A stretch of 35,494 nucleotides of DNA from Flavobacteriales bacterium UBA7878 (GCA_002501205.1 DLRW01000057.1:1-35494); one strand, 5' to 3'. Shown: positions 1-8,106, counted from the first letter of the stretch. Numbers and translations: made by a program. Notes: generated from the letters alone by a model not told the origin.

Positions 1-1347
1 GAGATTATTGATAAAGTAAAAGAAGCCGATGAAGAAGCCTTGCGCGCTAAGGAGCGCGAAATGGATCAATTGGCTTTTAATTCGGGTACCAATAATGGGG
101 GAGGCATCGGCGGTTTAGCCGGGGTTGGAAATGCCAACCAAAGCTTTTACTTCTATAATCCCTCCATTCGCTCTTCCGGAGTATCCAGCTTTGTAGCCAA
201 ATGGGGCAATCGAAAATTGGAAGATAATTGGCGTCGGAAAGATAAGTCGGTGATATTAGAAGATCCCACCAATCCTGAGGCAGGTGCTAATGGCGAAGGG
301 GGAACGGATGAAAAGGAACTCGATCCGCGTTACGACCCTCAGACCTATTTGGTACAAATCCCAAATGATTCTGCGGCTATGGATACCAGCCATAGTTTAA
401 TTCAACTGGCCCTCTTGGATAATGCTATACTTTATAAGGAGGATATTAAAGATTTAATAGCAGCCTCCGAAAGTGTGCTTGAGCTATTACAACGCTATCC
501 TGATTATCAAGATCGTGCCCGGGCTTGGTATTTACTCTATCGTATTTATCTCTTAATGGAGGATGAAGCCAAGAGCACTCAATACAAGAACCTCATTTTA
601 AGTACTTATCCTAAATCTGAATACGCCTATCTAATCCTTAATGAAGGAAAAGATGTGAAGGATGTAGATGAGTCCGAAGCCAAACGCGCTTATGCCGCGG
701 CTTATCAGGATTATGAATCCAAGCGATATCGCCAGGCTTTAAGTGCTGCCAAGACTGGCTTCGAGGCCTATGAAGACAGTCGTTATGGTGCCCGTTTCCT
801 TTTATTAACTGCCTATTGCGAGGCTGGCCTGCGTAAAATGGAGGAGCTTCGTACCAGCTTGGAAGAGGTATTAAAACGTTTCCCACGGACCCCCGAATCT
901 ACCGAAGCACAAAAAATATTGAGCGCCATGGGTCAGGATGCAAAGACCGAGGGCGATGATAAATCAGCTAAAAAGACTGCTTCCTATCGCAGTGACTTTA
1001 GCTCACAACATCGATACGTCTTATTAGTGCCGAATGGAAAGGTGAGTGCCAATCAGGTGCAGATCAGCCTTTCCGACTTTAACAGCAAGTATTTCCCCAA
1101 TAACCGCCTCTTGGTAAAGAGTATTTTAATGGGTACTGAATGGCAAGTTGTTATGGTAAGTGGCTTGGCCAATCAAAAACAAGCGCAGGAATACTATCGC
1201 ACATTGAACAGTGAAAAAGCGCTGGAGAAATTGTTGATCTCTGTGGATTTTAAACAATTTGTAATTTCGAACGCTAACTTTACAGATTTCTATAAAAATC
1301 AGGACATTAAAGGTTATCAGGCCTTTTTTGACGAGAACTATAAATAG
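1..1347 (+). CDS. porW: Type IX secretion lipoprotein PorW/SprE, C-terminal part (5' end outside window)
   Basis: The reading frame is open from base 1, so the gene starts outside the window and 448 residues of its C-terminal part are visible. The family (SprE in Flavobacterium, PorW in Porphyromonas) is a TPR-rich periplasmic lipoprotein needed for T9SS secretion and gliding. What I recognise is the glycine/asparagine-rich stretch followed by FYFYNP and, slightly later, WGNRKLEDNWRR, which is characteristic of this family. After it come helical TPR-like segments (about residues 140-310 of the visible part) and a C-terminal beta/alpha domain ending in YQAFFDENYK. It ends 11 bases before the bactofilin gene and is probably co-transcribed with it. 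A generic TPR protein is the alternative, but the WGNRKLEDNW signature makes PorW/SprE the better call. Confidence 0.8.
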   Translation, partial: EIIDKVKEADEEALRAKEREMDQLAFNSGTNNGGGIGGLAGVGNANQSFYFYNPSIRSSGVSSFVAKWGNRKLEDNWRRKDKSVILEDPTNPEAGANGEGGTDEKELDPRYDPQTYLVQIPNDSAAMDTSHSLIQLALLDNAILYKEDIKDLIAASESVLELLQRYPDYQDRARAWYLLYRIYLLMEDEAKSTQYKNLILSTYPKSEYAYLILNEGKDVKDVDESEAKRAYAAAYQDYESKRYRQALSAAKTGFEAYEDSRYGARFLLLTAYCEAGLRKMEELRTSLEEVLKRFPRTPESTEAQKILSAMGQDAKTEGDDKSAKKTASYRSDFSSQHRYVLLVPNGKVSANQVQISLSDFNSKYFPNNRLLVKSILMGTEWQVVMVSGLANQKQAQEYYRTLNSEKALEKLLISVDFKQFVISNANFTDFYKNQDIKGYQAFFDENYK

Positions 1348-1358
1348 GAGAAGGGGAT

Positions 1359-1775
1359 ATGATTAAAAAAACGAAGGAAGTAAACGTCGCACCAAGTAGT
1401 AGCAACCGAATCCTACAAGGTACTTCCATTGAAGGAAATGTGCACTCTGAAGGTGATTTTCGTGTGGATGGCGAAATTGAAGGAAACATTAGTATTTCCG
1501 GCAAACTGGTTATCGGCGAGAAAGGCCGGGTGAAGGGAGAGGTGAAGTGCGGATCTGCACGTATTTCCGGTCGCCTGGAAGGAACTATGGTGGTAGAAGA
1601 CTTGCTTAATTTGGAAGCATCTGCCCGTGTAGAAGGCGATATCTTTACTATTAAATTGGCGATTGAACCCGGCGCTGAATTCAGTGGATCCTGTAAAATG
1701 GGAGCTGTAGTGCGCGATATCCATAAAAATGACTCCGCCCGAAAAGAAGAAAGACGATCTGAAAAGATCTCTTAA
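1359..1775 (+). CDS. Bactofilin family polymer-forming cytoskeletal protein
   Basis: A 138-residue protein of bactofilin size. Bactofilins assemble without nucleotide into filaments that position envelope or cell-wall machinery. The core (about residues 18-115) is a run of short beta-helix rungs with the typical repeated pattern of hydrophobic-glycine turns: GTSIEGNV, GDFRVDGEIEGNI, LVIGEKGRVKGEV, ARISGRLEGTM, ARVEGDI. Flanking tails are short and charged, as usual in the family. The ATG at 1359 follows GGAGAAGGGG, a purine-rich stretch that may act as a ribosome-binding site. The gene lies between porW and the ATP synthase accessory genes, and its last 47 bases overlap the next gene in another frame. 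Confidence 0.9.
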   Translation: MIKKTKEVNVAPSSSNRILQGTSIEGNVHSEGDFRVDGEIEGNISISGKLVIGEKGRVKGEVKCGSARISGRLEGTMVVEDLLNLEASARVEGDIFTIKLAIEPGAEFSGSCKMGAVVRDIHKNDSARKEERRSEKIS

Positions 1776-1968
1776 GTCCTATTCCAAGTATTCGGGACTG
1801 GGCTTGCAAATGGGTGCCTTGATATTTTTGGGTGCCTATGGTGGCAAGTGGCTGGATGCCCGATACGAATTCAACAAAGCCTGGTTTACCATGCTAGGCA
1901 CGCTTATAGGTATGGGCTTGGGCCTTTATCTATTTTTAAAAGGAATTCAGTCCGATGATGATAAATGA
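1729..1968 (+). CDS. AtpZ/AtpI-family ATP synthase accessory membrane protein
   Basis: A 79-residue protein with a lysine-rich N-terminus and two membrane helices (about residues 25-43 and 52-70), with GLQMGALIFLGAYGGKWLD in the first; this is the AtpZ/AtpI-like pattern. Members of this family sit at the head of ATP synthase operons and are linked to F0 assembly, c-ring formation or cation handling. The only start that keeps the first helix intact is the ATG at 1729, which lies inside the bactofilin gene, so the two overlap by 47 bases. It overlaps the next small membrane protein by 14 bases, which suggests translational coupling. Exact function in Bacteroidota is not established. Confidence 0.75.
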   Translation: MTPPEKKKDDLKRSLKSYSKYSGLGLQMGALIFLGAYGGKWLDARYEFNKAWFTMLGTLIGMGLGLYLFLKGIQSDDDK

Positions 1969-2347
1969 TCGCCTTTCGCAGTATCCACAGGCCGTTTTGC
2001 TTTTCATTTTAGCGCTGGCATTTGGCATCCACTACGCCATTTTAAACTATCTCCAGATACCCATCGGGGCCAGCCTTACCTGGCAAGCCTACCTTTTTAA
2101 CCTCCTTGCCGCTCAAATAATTCTAACGGTAATGCTGCGAATCGCCCAAAAGAAACAAGATTATTTGGGCTTTATATTCATGGCTGGCAGCCTTTTAAAG
2201 TTCTTGGTTTTCTTTTTGGCCTTTTACCCGGTGTATAAGGAAGACGGTGAAATCACTAGCCTCGAGTTCAGTTCATTTTTTGTTCCCTATCTTATCTGTT
2301 TGGCCTTCAAATCATTTGTTTTATTACGCAGCTTAAATAAAGCCTGA
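1955..2347 (+). CDS. Small four-helix membrane protein, DUF6168-like, ATP synthase neighbour
   Basis: A 130-residue hydrophobic protein with four predicted membrane segments (about residues 13-31, 42-62, 70-92 and 103-124) and no catalytic motif. It overlaps the AtpZ-like gene by 14 bases and precedes atpB by 97 bases. Proteins of this size, topology and position in Flavobacteriia are usually called DUF6168, and may be a diverged AtpI; I cannot confirm the family without a profile search. A Met-Met start (ATGATG) leaves a one-codon ambiguity. The position argues for a role in F0 insertion or stability. Confidence 0.55.
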   Translation: MMINDRLSQYPQAVLLFILALAFGIHYAILNYLQIPIGASLTWQAYLFNLLAAQIILTVMLRIAQKKQDYLGFIFMAGSLLKFLVFFLAFYPVYKEDGEITSLEFSSFFVPYLICLAFKSFVLLRSLNKA

Positions 2348-2376
2348 AAATCCGCGAAAAAAAGAAGCTTTAAAAA

Positions 2377-2410
2377 TTGGCAACTTGGAAAGCATTTATG
2401 TTTACTTTTG
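2377..2410 (+). promoter_or_regulatory. Predicted promoter of the atp genes
   Basis: TTG at 2377-2379, a 23-base spacer and a full-match TACTTTTG at 2403-2410 fit the flavobacterial TTG-N17-23-TAnnTTTG form. The predicted start of transcription is near 2416, giving a leader of about 30 bases before atpB. It lies in the only sizeable gap upstream of atpB, so the core ATPase genes can be transcribed separately from porW and bactofilin. Confidence 0.55.
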
Positions 2411-2444
2411 CGCTGATTTTTAAACGACCTCTGAACGCCGAGTT

Positions 2445-3542
2445 ATGCAGATCAAAAGATTCGGATTCTTAGCCTTCCTCTTAGCCTTCTCATTTTCTTG
2501 GGCGGCTAATGCGAGCAATCAACATGGTGATGAACATGGACACCATGAGGAACAGGGTGAGAAATCTATCAAAGAGCAGATTGCTGAAGTTAAAGAGCAC
2601 CACCTTAAAGACAGTCACAGCTTTCACCTTTGGGGCGATCATGCCAGCGGAACCTCTGTAGAGTTCCCATTACCCGTAATCCTTTGGGATGAGGGCGAAC
2701 TGCATTTCTTCATGTCTTCGGCCTTCCATCACAGTGAAAATCAAACCGTAGAAAGCAAAGGTTCTTACTTCCGTTTATACCATAGTAAGATTTACAAAAC
2801 CGATGCTGAAGGTACTATCCACTACGATGAAGAGCATCATGCGACCAACGCAAAACCCATTGATTTTTCCATTACCAAAACCGTATTCAGTACCATTCTT
2901 GTAGGTTTGTTATTACTATGGTTATTTGGATCTGTAGCTAAAAAATACCGCAAAGACCTCGTGCCTCGTGGTATTGCGAAATTTATGGAGCCTTTGGTGA
3001 TTCTCGTTCGCGATGATATTGCCAAGCCCAATATTGGGGAGAAGGACTACAAGCGATTTATGCCTTACCTCCTTACCGTATTCTTCTTTATTTGGATGGC
3101 CAATATGATCGGTCAAACTCCACTAGGAATTAACATTACCGGTAACATCGCAGTTACTTTAGGCCTGGCCTTAATCACTTTCTTTATTACGCAGTTCTCA
3201 GGTCGTAAAGACTACTGGGCGCATATCTTCTGGATGCCAGGAGTACCTTATGTGATGCGTCTGGTTTTAATGCCGATTGAGATCTTGGGTATGTTTGTAA
3301 AACCCTTCTCACTGATGATTCGTTTGTATGCGAACATCCTGGCTGGTCACGTGGTGATCATGAGTATCATTGGCTTGATCTTTATCTTTGGTGCCTGGGG
3401 TGCTAAAGGAGCCTTCTTCGGATTGACCTTCTTCTTATCGATTATCGAATTATTGGTGGCCTTCTTACAGGCTTATATTTTCACCATGCTTTCGGCCCTT
3501 TACTTTGGTTCTGCGGTTGAGGTTCATGATGAACACCATTAA
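2445..3542 (+). CDS. atpB: F0F1 ATP synthase subunit a
   Basis: Subunit a forms the two proton half-channels against the c-ring. The protein has 365 residues, longer than the 270 or so of E. coli because of an exported N-terminal domain: a signal peptide (residues 1-23) is followed by a histidine-rich stretch (HGDEHGHHEEQ) and about 120 extracytoplasmic residues, the usual arrangement in Bacteroidota. The membrane part begins near residue 148. The essential arginine is in MIRLYANILAGH (R293), equivalent to the LRLFGN motif of E. coli. The C-terminus again carries histidines (EVHDEHH). The ATG at 2445 is the start that gives a complete signal peptide. First gene of the atpBEFHAG run. Confidence 0.95.
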   Translation: MQIKRFGFLAFLLAFSFSWAANASNQHGDEHGHHEEQGEKSIKEQIAEVKEHHLKDSHSFHLWGDHASGTSVEFPLPVILWDEGELHFFMSSAFHHSENQTVESKGSYFRLYHSKIYKTDAEGTIHYDEEHHATNAKPIDFSITKTVFSTILVGLLLLWLFGSVAKKYRKDLVPRGIAKFMEPLVILVRDDIAKPNIGEKDYKRFMPYLLTVFFFIWMANMIGQTPLGINITGNIAVTLGLALITFFITQFSGRKDYWAHIFWMPGVPYVMRLVLMPIEILGMFVKPFSLMIRLYANILAGHVVIMSIIGLIFIFGAWGAKGAFFGLTFFLSIIELLVAFLQAYIFTMLSALYFGSAVEVHDEHH

Positions 3543-3573
3543 GATTTTTATTAATGCTTAAATCACACAAACC

Positions 3574-3765
3574 ATGGAAATTCCAGCTATTGTAGGTGCA
3601 GGTTTGATCGTAATCGGTGCCGGATTAGGTATCGGTCGTATTGGTGGCTCCGCTATGGAAGCTATCGCTCGTCAACCTGAAGCTTCAGGTAAGATCCAAA
3701 CTGCAATGATTATTGCTGCGGCTCTTATCGAGGGTATTGGTTTCGCTGCTCTGTTTGCAGTGTAA
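3574..3765 (+). CDS. atpE: F0F1 ATP synthase subunit c
   Basis: A 63-residue hairpin of two membrane helices that oligomerises into the rotor ring. Helix 1 carries the glycine-rich packing motif (GAGLGIGRIGG), the polar loop is RQPE (33-36), and helix 2 holds the ion-binding glutamate E53 in AALIEGIGF. The residues that mark sodium-type rings (glutamine in helix 1 and Glu-Ser/Thr in helix 2) are not visible, so proton coupling is inferred. There is no leader peptide. It is followed by an 86-base gap with a strong hairpin before atpF. The c subunit is needed in many copies per complex, so differential expression here would make sense. Confidence 0.95.
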   Translation: MEIPAIVGAGLIVIGAGLGIGRIGGSAMEAIARQPEASGKIQTAMIIAAALIEGIGFAALFAV

Positions 3766-3776
3766 GAAACTTAAAG

Positions 3777-3812
3777 ACCAAAGGTGAGCAGCGGTTGGCT
3801 GTCGCCTTTGGT
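3777..3812 (+). other. Hairpin between atpE and atpF
   Basis: ACCAAAGGTGAGCAGC (3777-3792) pairs with GCTGTCGCCTTTGGT (3798-3812) around a GGTTG loop, with one G-T pair and one bulged G: about 15 pairs. A short ATTTTT follows 7 bases later, too far for a standard terminator. It is likely an attenuating or mRNA-stabilising element that raises atpE over the distal genes; this is inference from position. Confidence 0.6.
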
Positions 3813-3850
3813 TCCCTGATTTTTGAACGAACCGAATAAAAGATTATAAA

Positions 3851-4348
3851 GTGGCATTATTAGAAGATTTTTCAGTTGGCCTGTTTTTTTGGCAACTTAT
3901 TTTGTTCATTCTCCTGCTGTTTGTTTTACGCAAATTTGCCTGGAAACCCATCTTAGGCGCAGTAGAAGAGCGTGAGAAAAGCATTGAAGATTCTTTGGCT
4001 TCCGCCGAAAAGGCTCGTGCCGAAATGGAACGTCTCCAGTCTAACAACGAGCGTATCCTGGCCGAAGCCCGTGCAGAGCGTGATACTATTTTGAAAGAAG
4101 CGCGTGAGATCAAAGACAAGATGATCAACGATGCTAAGTCTGAAGCTGGCGCCCAAGCCGAAAAGATTATCGCGAACGCCAAGGAGCAAATCCAAAACGA
4201 AAAGATGGCGGCCGTTACCGATCTTAAAAACCAGGTGGCTGAAATGTCTATCGAAATCGCTGAGATGGTTTTACGTCGCGAACTCGATGACAAGGCTAAG
4301 CAAGGCGTTTTGGTAAAAGACCAGTTAGACAATTTTAAATTAAACTAA
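3851..4348 (+). CDS. atpF: F0F1 ATP synthase subunit b
   Basis: 165 residues with one N-terminal membrane helix (about 10-28, FFWQLILFILLLFVLRKF) and then an uninterrupted charged amphipathic helix to about residue 150, the peripheral stalk that holds F1 against the stator. The start is GTG at 3851; the next in-frame ATG (4025) would remove the membrane helix, so GTG must be used. It is separated by one base from atpH. Length is normal for the family. Confidence 0.93.
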   Translation: MALLEDFSVGLFFWQLILFILLLFVLRKFAWKPILGAVEEREKSIEDSLASAEKARAEMERLQSNNERILAEARAERDTILKEAREIKDKMINDAKSEAGAQAEKIIANAKEQIQNEKMAAVTDLKNQVAEMSIEIAEMVLRRELDDKAKQGVLVKDQLDNFKLN

Positions 4349-4349
4349 C

Positions 4350-4907
4350 ATGGTAGTAACCAAGTTAGGTCGCGTATACGCCAAAGCCCTCATCGATCTG
4401 GCTAAAGAACAGGACCAGGTAGAAGCCATCCGCGAAGACATGCGTTTGGTTTCTGCTACTTTGAATGAGTCCCGAGAATTGACTAGCGTGATGAGTAGCC
4501 CCATTGTAAAAGGCGACAAAAAACAAGCAATTCTCCAAGAAATCTTCAAGGAGAAAATTAGCGATTTAAGCGTGCGCTTCCTTAACATCGTGGTAGATCA
4601 CGGTCGTGAAGGCTCCCTGCGCGTAATCGCTCAAGCTTTCGAAAATATGTACCTTCAGCACAAAGGCATTGAAAGGGTAAGTGTAACTACTGCCTATGCC
4701 CTTAGTGATGATGAGGTTAAAGCCGTTACCGAAAAAGCTTCGGCTTATACCGGTAAGCAAGTAGAATTAGCCCAGAACGTAGATGAGACTATCATCGGCG
4801 GTATGGTATTACGCGTTGGCGATAAACGCTATAACGGTAGTTTGGCGCATCAGTTGGAAACTCTGCGTCGCCAGTTTAAAGACAATCACTACATCAAAGA
4901 TTTTTAA
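4350..4907 (+). CDS. atpH: F0F1 ATP synthase subunit delta
   Basis: 185 residues, normal for delta/OSCP, which links the peripheral stalk to the top of F1. The N-terminal helical domain (about 5-110) begins with the typical GRVYAKALIDLAKEQ, and the C-terminal part contains the conserved glycine motif IIGGMVLRVGDKRYNGSL (about 148-165). The ATG at 4350 is one base after the atpF stop, so translation is probably coupled. A 21-base gap separates it from atpA. Confidence 0.93.
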   Translation: MVVTKLGRVYAKALIDLAKEQDQVEAIREDMRLVSATLNESRELTSVMSSPIVKGDKKQAILQEIFKEKISDLSVRFLNIVVDHGREGSLRVIAQAFENMYLQHKGIERVSVTTAYALSDDEVKAVTEKASAYTGKQVELAQNVDETIIGGMVLRVGDKRYNGSLAHQLETLRRQFKDNHYIKDF

Positions 4908-4928
4908 GGATCAATAAGCTCAAGCAAC

Positions 4929-6503
4929 ATGGCTGAAGTAAAATCCGCTGAAGTATCAGCAATTCTGAGAAACCAACTTTCTGGTTTCAAAAGTGAAGCA
5001 GACCTCGAAGAAGTAGGAACCATCCTCCAGGTAGGTGACGGTATTGCCCGTGCCTATGGACTGAGCAATGCTCAGGCTGGTGAATTGGTGGAGTTCGATT
5101 CCGGATTACGCGGTATCGTACTGAACCTCGAGGAAGACAATGTGGGTATCGTATTGCTTGGTGCCGACGAGAATATTAAAGAAGGTTCTACCGTAAAACG
5201 TACCGGACAAATTGCCTCTATTAATGTTGGTGAAGGAATGTTGGGTCGTGTAGTAGATACCTTAGGTAACCCAATCGACGGTAAAGGACCTATCGAAGGT
5301 GAAACTTTCGAAATGCCTTTAGAGCGTAAAGCTCCGGGTGTAATCTACCGTCAACCAGTAAACGAGCCATTACAAACTGGTATCAAAGCGATCGACGCAA
5401 TGATTCCTGTAGGTCGTGGTCAGCGTGAGTTGATTATTGGTGACCGTCAAACGGGTAAATCTACCGTTGCTCTGGATACCATCATTAACCAGCGCGAATT
5501 TTACGATGCTGGCGAGCCTGTATTCTGTATCTATGTAGCGATTGGTCAAAAAGGTTCTACCGTAGCCGGTATTGCTAAAACCTTAGAAGAAAAAGGCGCT
5601 TTGGATTACACTGTAATCGTTGCGGCTAACGCTTCTGACCCTGCTCCTATGCAGTTCTATGCTCCATTTGCTGGTGCTGCTATTGGTGAGTACTTCCGCG
5701 ATACAGGTCGTCCTGCCTTGATCGTATATGATGACCTTTCTAAACAAGCGGTAGCTTACCGTGAGGTATCTCTGCTTTTACGTCGTCCTCCCGGTCGTGA
5801 GGCCTATCCTGGTGACGTATTCTACCTTCACTCTCGTTTATTAGAGCGTGCGGCTAAGGTGATCGCCGATGATAATGTAGCGAAGAACATGAACGACCTT
5901 CCTGTGTCTTTAAAAGACAAAGTAAAAGGTGGTGGTTCTTTAACTGCATTGCCAATTATTGAAACTCAAGCGGGTGACGTATCTGCCTATATTCCTACCA
6001 ACGTAATTTCGATTACCGACGGACAGATCTTCTTGGAATCTGATCTCTTTAACTCGGGTGTACGTCCTGCGATTAACGTAGGTATCTCCGTATCTCGTGT
6101 AGGAGGTAACGCTCAGATCAAATCCATGAAAAAGATCTCCGGTACCCTTAAGCTCGACCAGGCTCAGTACCGCGAGTTAGAGGCCTTCGCCAAATTCGGA
6201 TCTGACCTTGACGCTGCTACCATGGCGGTAATTAATAAAGGTAAGCGTAACGTGGAAATCTTGAAGCAAGGTGTAAACAGCCCACTTCCTGTAGAGAAAC
6301 AAGCTGCGATTATCTACGTTGGAACCAAAGCTTTATTGAACAACGTACCGGTGGACAAAATCCGCGAGTTCGAAGTAGAGTTCTTGGACTATATGGACAA
6401 CAAGCATCGCGATGTTCTGGATCAATTAAAAGCCGGTAAACTTACCGACGAGATCACTGGAACAATCGAGAAAGTTGCTAAAGAACTGGCAGCTAAATAT
6501 TAA
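4929..6503 (+). CDS. atpA: F0F1 ATP synthase subunit alpha
   Basis: 524 residues, full length. Alpha alternates with beta in the F1 hexamer and carries the non-catalytic nucleotide sites. Walker A is GDRQTGKS (171-178), and the VGRGQRELIIGDRQ lead-in and the ALIVYDDLSKQAVAYR Walker B region are intact. The N-terminal beta-barrel contains GDGIARAYGL. Codon choice is strongly biased (for example frequent CGT for arginine), as expected for a highly expressed gene. The catalytic partner beta (atpD) is not in this cluster. Confidence 0.97.
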   Translation: MAEVKSAEVSAILRNQLSGFKSEADLEEVGTILQVGDGIARAYGLSNAQAGELVEFDSGLRGIVLNLEEDNVGIVLLGADENIKEGSTVKRTGQIASINVGEGMLGRVVDTLGNPIDGKGPIEGETFEMPLERKAPGVIYRQPVNEPLQTGIKAIDAMIPVGRGQRELIIGDRQTGKSTVALDTIINQREFYDAGEPVFCIYVAIGQKGSTVAGIAKTLEEKGALDYTVIVAANASDPAPMQFYAPFAGAAIGEYFRDTGRPALIVYDDLSKQAVAYREVSLLLRRPPGREAYPGDVFYLHSRLLERAAKVIADDNVAKNMNDLPVSLKDKVKGGGSLTALPIIETQAGDVSAYIPTNVISITDGQIFLESDLFNSGVRPAINVGISVSRVGGNAQIKSMKKISGTLKLDQAQYRELEAFAKFGSDLDAATMAVINKGKRNVEILKQGVNSPLPVEKQAAIIYVGTKALLNNVPVDKIREFEVEFLDYMDNKHRDVLDQLKAGKLTDEITGTIEKVAKELAAKY

Positions 6504-6517
6504 TAGCATTCTCTTTT

Positions 6518-6545
6518 CCGAGGCCTTCCATCAGGAGGGCTTCGG
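6518..6545 (+). other. Hairpin between atpA and atpG
   Basis: CCGAGGCCTTCC (6518-6529) pairs along its full length with GGAGGGCTTCGG (6534-6545), two of the 12 pairs being G-T, around a four-base ATCA loop. There is no T-run after it, so it is not a normal terminator. The spacing before atpG (22 bases) would allow it to protect or process the mRNA. It is the second such hairpin within the atp cluster. Confidence 0.6.
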
Positions 6546-6567
6546 TAAAAGCTTTAAGCCTTAAAAT

Positions 6568-7431
6568 ATGGCCAACTTAAAAGAACTACGTAGTCGGATC
6601 ACCTCGGTAGGTAGCACCATGCAGATTACTTCTGCCATGAAGATGGTATCTGCCGCTAAGCTCAAGCGAGCTCAGGATGCGATTACCCAACTCCGTCCTT
6701 ACGCGCAGAAGCTAGAAGAAATTCTGGTGAACGTAAGTGCGACTTTGGACTCTTCAGAAGGGCAGTACAGCCGCCAAACTGACGACGTTAAAAAGGTTTT
6801 ATTGGTTGCCATTTCTTCGAACCGTGGTCTTTGTGGTGCTTTTAATGCCAACGTGGTAAAACGCGTAATGGCCTATCAAGCCGAAAGCAATGCCCAGGTG
6901 GATACCTTCTTTATGGGTAAGAAGGCCGGAGAAATTCTGGTAAAACGTGGTTCCTCTGCTCCCATTGGTGAGCGTAACTCTATCTATGAAGATTTGAGCT
7001 ATGACAATGCCAGTGAAGTAGCAGAAATGCTGATGCAGAAATTCGTTGAAGGCGAATACGACCGCATCGAATTAGTGTATAACCGCTTTATCAATGCTGC
7101 TACTCAACGTGTGCAATGCGAGCAGTTCTTACCCATTCGCGAGGTAAAAAGCGAAGGTACATCTGCTGGTGAATACATCTATGAGCCCGGCAAAGAAGAG
7201 ATTTTGGAAGATTTGATTCCTAAGTCTTTAAAAACACAGCTTTTCAAAGCTTTATTGGATAGCAATGCCTCCGAACACGGAGCGCGTATGACCGCTATGC
7301 ATAAGGCTACGGATAACGCTCAGGAACTGAAACGTAACCTGAGTCTGGAATACAACAAAGCCCGTCAGGCGGCCATTACCAACGAAATTCTCGAGATCGT
7401 GGGTGGTGCCAATGCCCTGGCCGAAGGCTAG
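6568..7431 (+). CDS. atpG: F0F1 ATP synthase subunit gamma
   Basis: 287 residues, usual length for the central rotor shaft. It opens with the diagnostic N-terminal helix (ANLKELRSRITSV, then TSAMKMVSAAKLKRAQ) and ends with the matching C-terminal helix (RMTAMHKATDNAQEL, LSLEYNKARQAAITNEILEIVGGA) that forms the coiled coil inserted in the hexamer. The nucleotide-fold middle has VAISSNRGLCGAFN. It is the last gene of the cluster and is followed by a strong terminator, so beta and epsilon (atpD, atpC) must be encoded elsewhere, as is common in Bacteroidota. Confidence 0.96.
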   Translation: MANLKELRSRITSVGSTMQITSAMKMVSAAKLKRAQDAITQLRPYAQKLEEILVNVSATLDSSEGQYSRQTDDVKKVLLVAISSNRGLCGAFNANVVKRVMAYQAESNAQVDTFFMGKKAGEILVKRGSSAPIGERNSIYEDLSYDNASEVAEMLMQKFVEGEYDRIELVYNRFINAATQRVQCEQFLPIREVKSEGTSAGEYIYEPGKEEILEDLIPKSLKTQLFKALLDSNASEHGARMTAMHKATDNAQELKRNLSLEYNKARQAAITNEILEIVGGANALAEG

Positions 7432-7454
7432 AAATTCTTGTTATTGTTTAAAAG

Positions 7455-7483
7455 ACCCCGGCTATTTCAGTCGGGGTTTTTTT
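7455..7483 (+). terminator. Rho-independent terminator of the atp operon
   Basis: ACCCCGGCT (7455-7463) pairs with AGTCGGGGT (7469-7477) over a five-base loop, with one G-T pair, followed immediately by six more T (7478-7483). It starts 24 bases after the atpG stop codon. Confidence 0.92.
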
Positions 7484-7500
7484 ATGCCTTAACTTTTGTC

Positions 7501-7532
7501 TTGGGAGCTTTTAATGGGAAAATGTACATTTA
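7501..7532 (+). promoter_or_regulatory. Predicted promoter for the two exported-protein genes
   Basis: TTG at 7501-7503, a 21-base spacer and TACATTTA at 7525-7532 (one mismatch to TAnnTTTG). It lies between the atp terminator and the gene at 7558, with a predicted leader of about 20 bases. Confidence 0.4.
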
Positions 7533-7557
7533 AGAATCCCTTCCTTATTAAACTAAA

Positions 7558-8106
7558 ATGCTGATGCGAAGCTTCCTTTGGGTCACTCTTTTAAGCATAG
7601 CAAGCCTGCAAGCGCAAAGTTCTAAAACCTGGCCATCCATTGCTGCAATTGATATGGGCCTAAGTCCTTTGGAAGTTTTTTTTACGGATTATCGAAGTCA
7701 GTATAAGAATGGATACTCCAGCTACCTGGAAATCGAAATACGAAACCGAGGTAAGCTTCAAACAATTGTGGGCTTTCAGTATCATCGATACTTAATGGAG
7801 GATCAATTTAAACCAATCAATCATGCCCATAATTATGATTTTTACTTAGCTCTGGCCAAAGAATTTCAGTTTCATAAGCATCGGTTTCAATTGCTTTTTC
7901 CGCTGGGAATAAGTGTTTTAGTCTCCGATAATAATTTTGAAGCCTATCGTGGACATGATCATGTACCTACGAAGGGCAGTCCATTTTTAGGTTTAAGGGC
8001 AAAGTATGCTTACCCTATCAACCAGCATAGCTCTTCAGGGATTTATGTGGGAGCTTTTACGACCGGCACAATAACAATAGGAATTAGCACCACATATAGC
8101 CTATGA
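7558..8106 (+). CDS. Exported protein of unknown function, possibly a small outer-membrane barrel
   Basis: I do not recognise this 182-residue protein. It has a signal peptide (residues 1-20, cut after LQAQ), then alternating hydrophobic/polar short strands (for example YLEIEIRN, QTIVGFQYHRY, HRFQLLFPLGISVLV, TITIGISTTYSL) that look like an 8-to-10-strand outer-membrane barrel. There are no cysteines in the mature part and no enzymatic motif. The start could be the ATG at 7558 or the one at 7564 (MRSFLW); both keep the signal peptide. Its stop overlaps the start of the next gene by four bases (ATGA), so the two are translationally coupled and likely work together. Confidence 0.6.
   Translation: MLMRSFLWVTLLSIASLQAQSSKTWPSIAAIDMGLSPLEVFFTDYRSQYKNGYSSYLEIEIRNRGKLQTIVGFQYHRYLMEDQFKPINHAHNYDFYLALAKEFQFHKHRFQLLFPLGISVLVSDNNFEAYRGHDHVPTKGSPFLGLRAKYAYPINQHSSSGIYVGAFTTGTITIGISTTYSL

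Noticed and set aside
638..886. Minus-strand reading frame of 82 codons within porW
   Set aside because: It is antisense to a clear TPR region, has no recognisable domain, no signal peptide, and no promoter or start context.
3574..3765. Sodium-coupled ATP synthase
   Set aside because: The c subunit has E53 in ALIEGIGF but lacks the glutamine in helix 1 and the Glu-Ser/Thr pair of sodium-binding rings.
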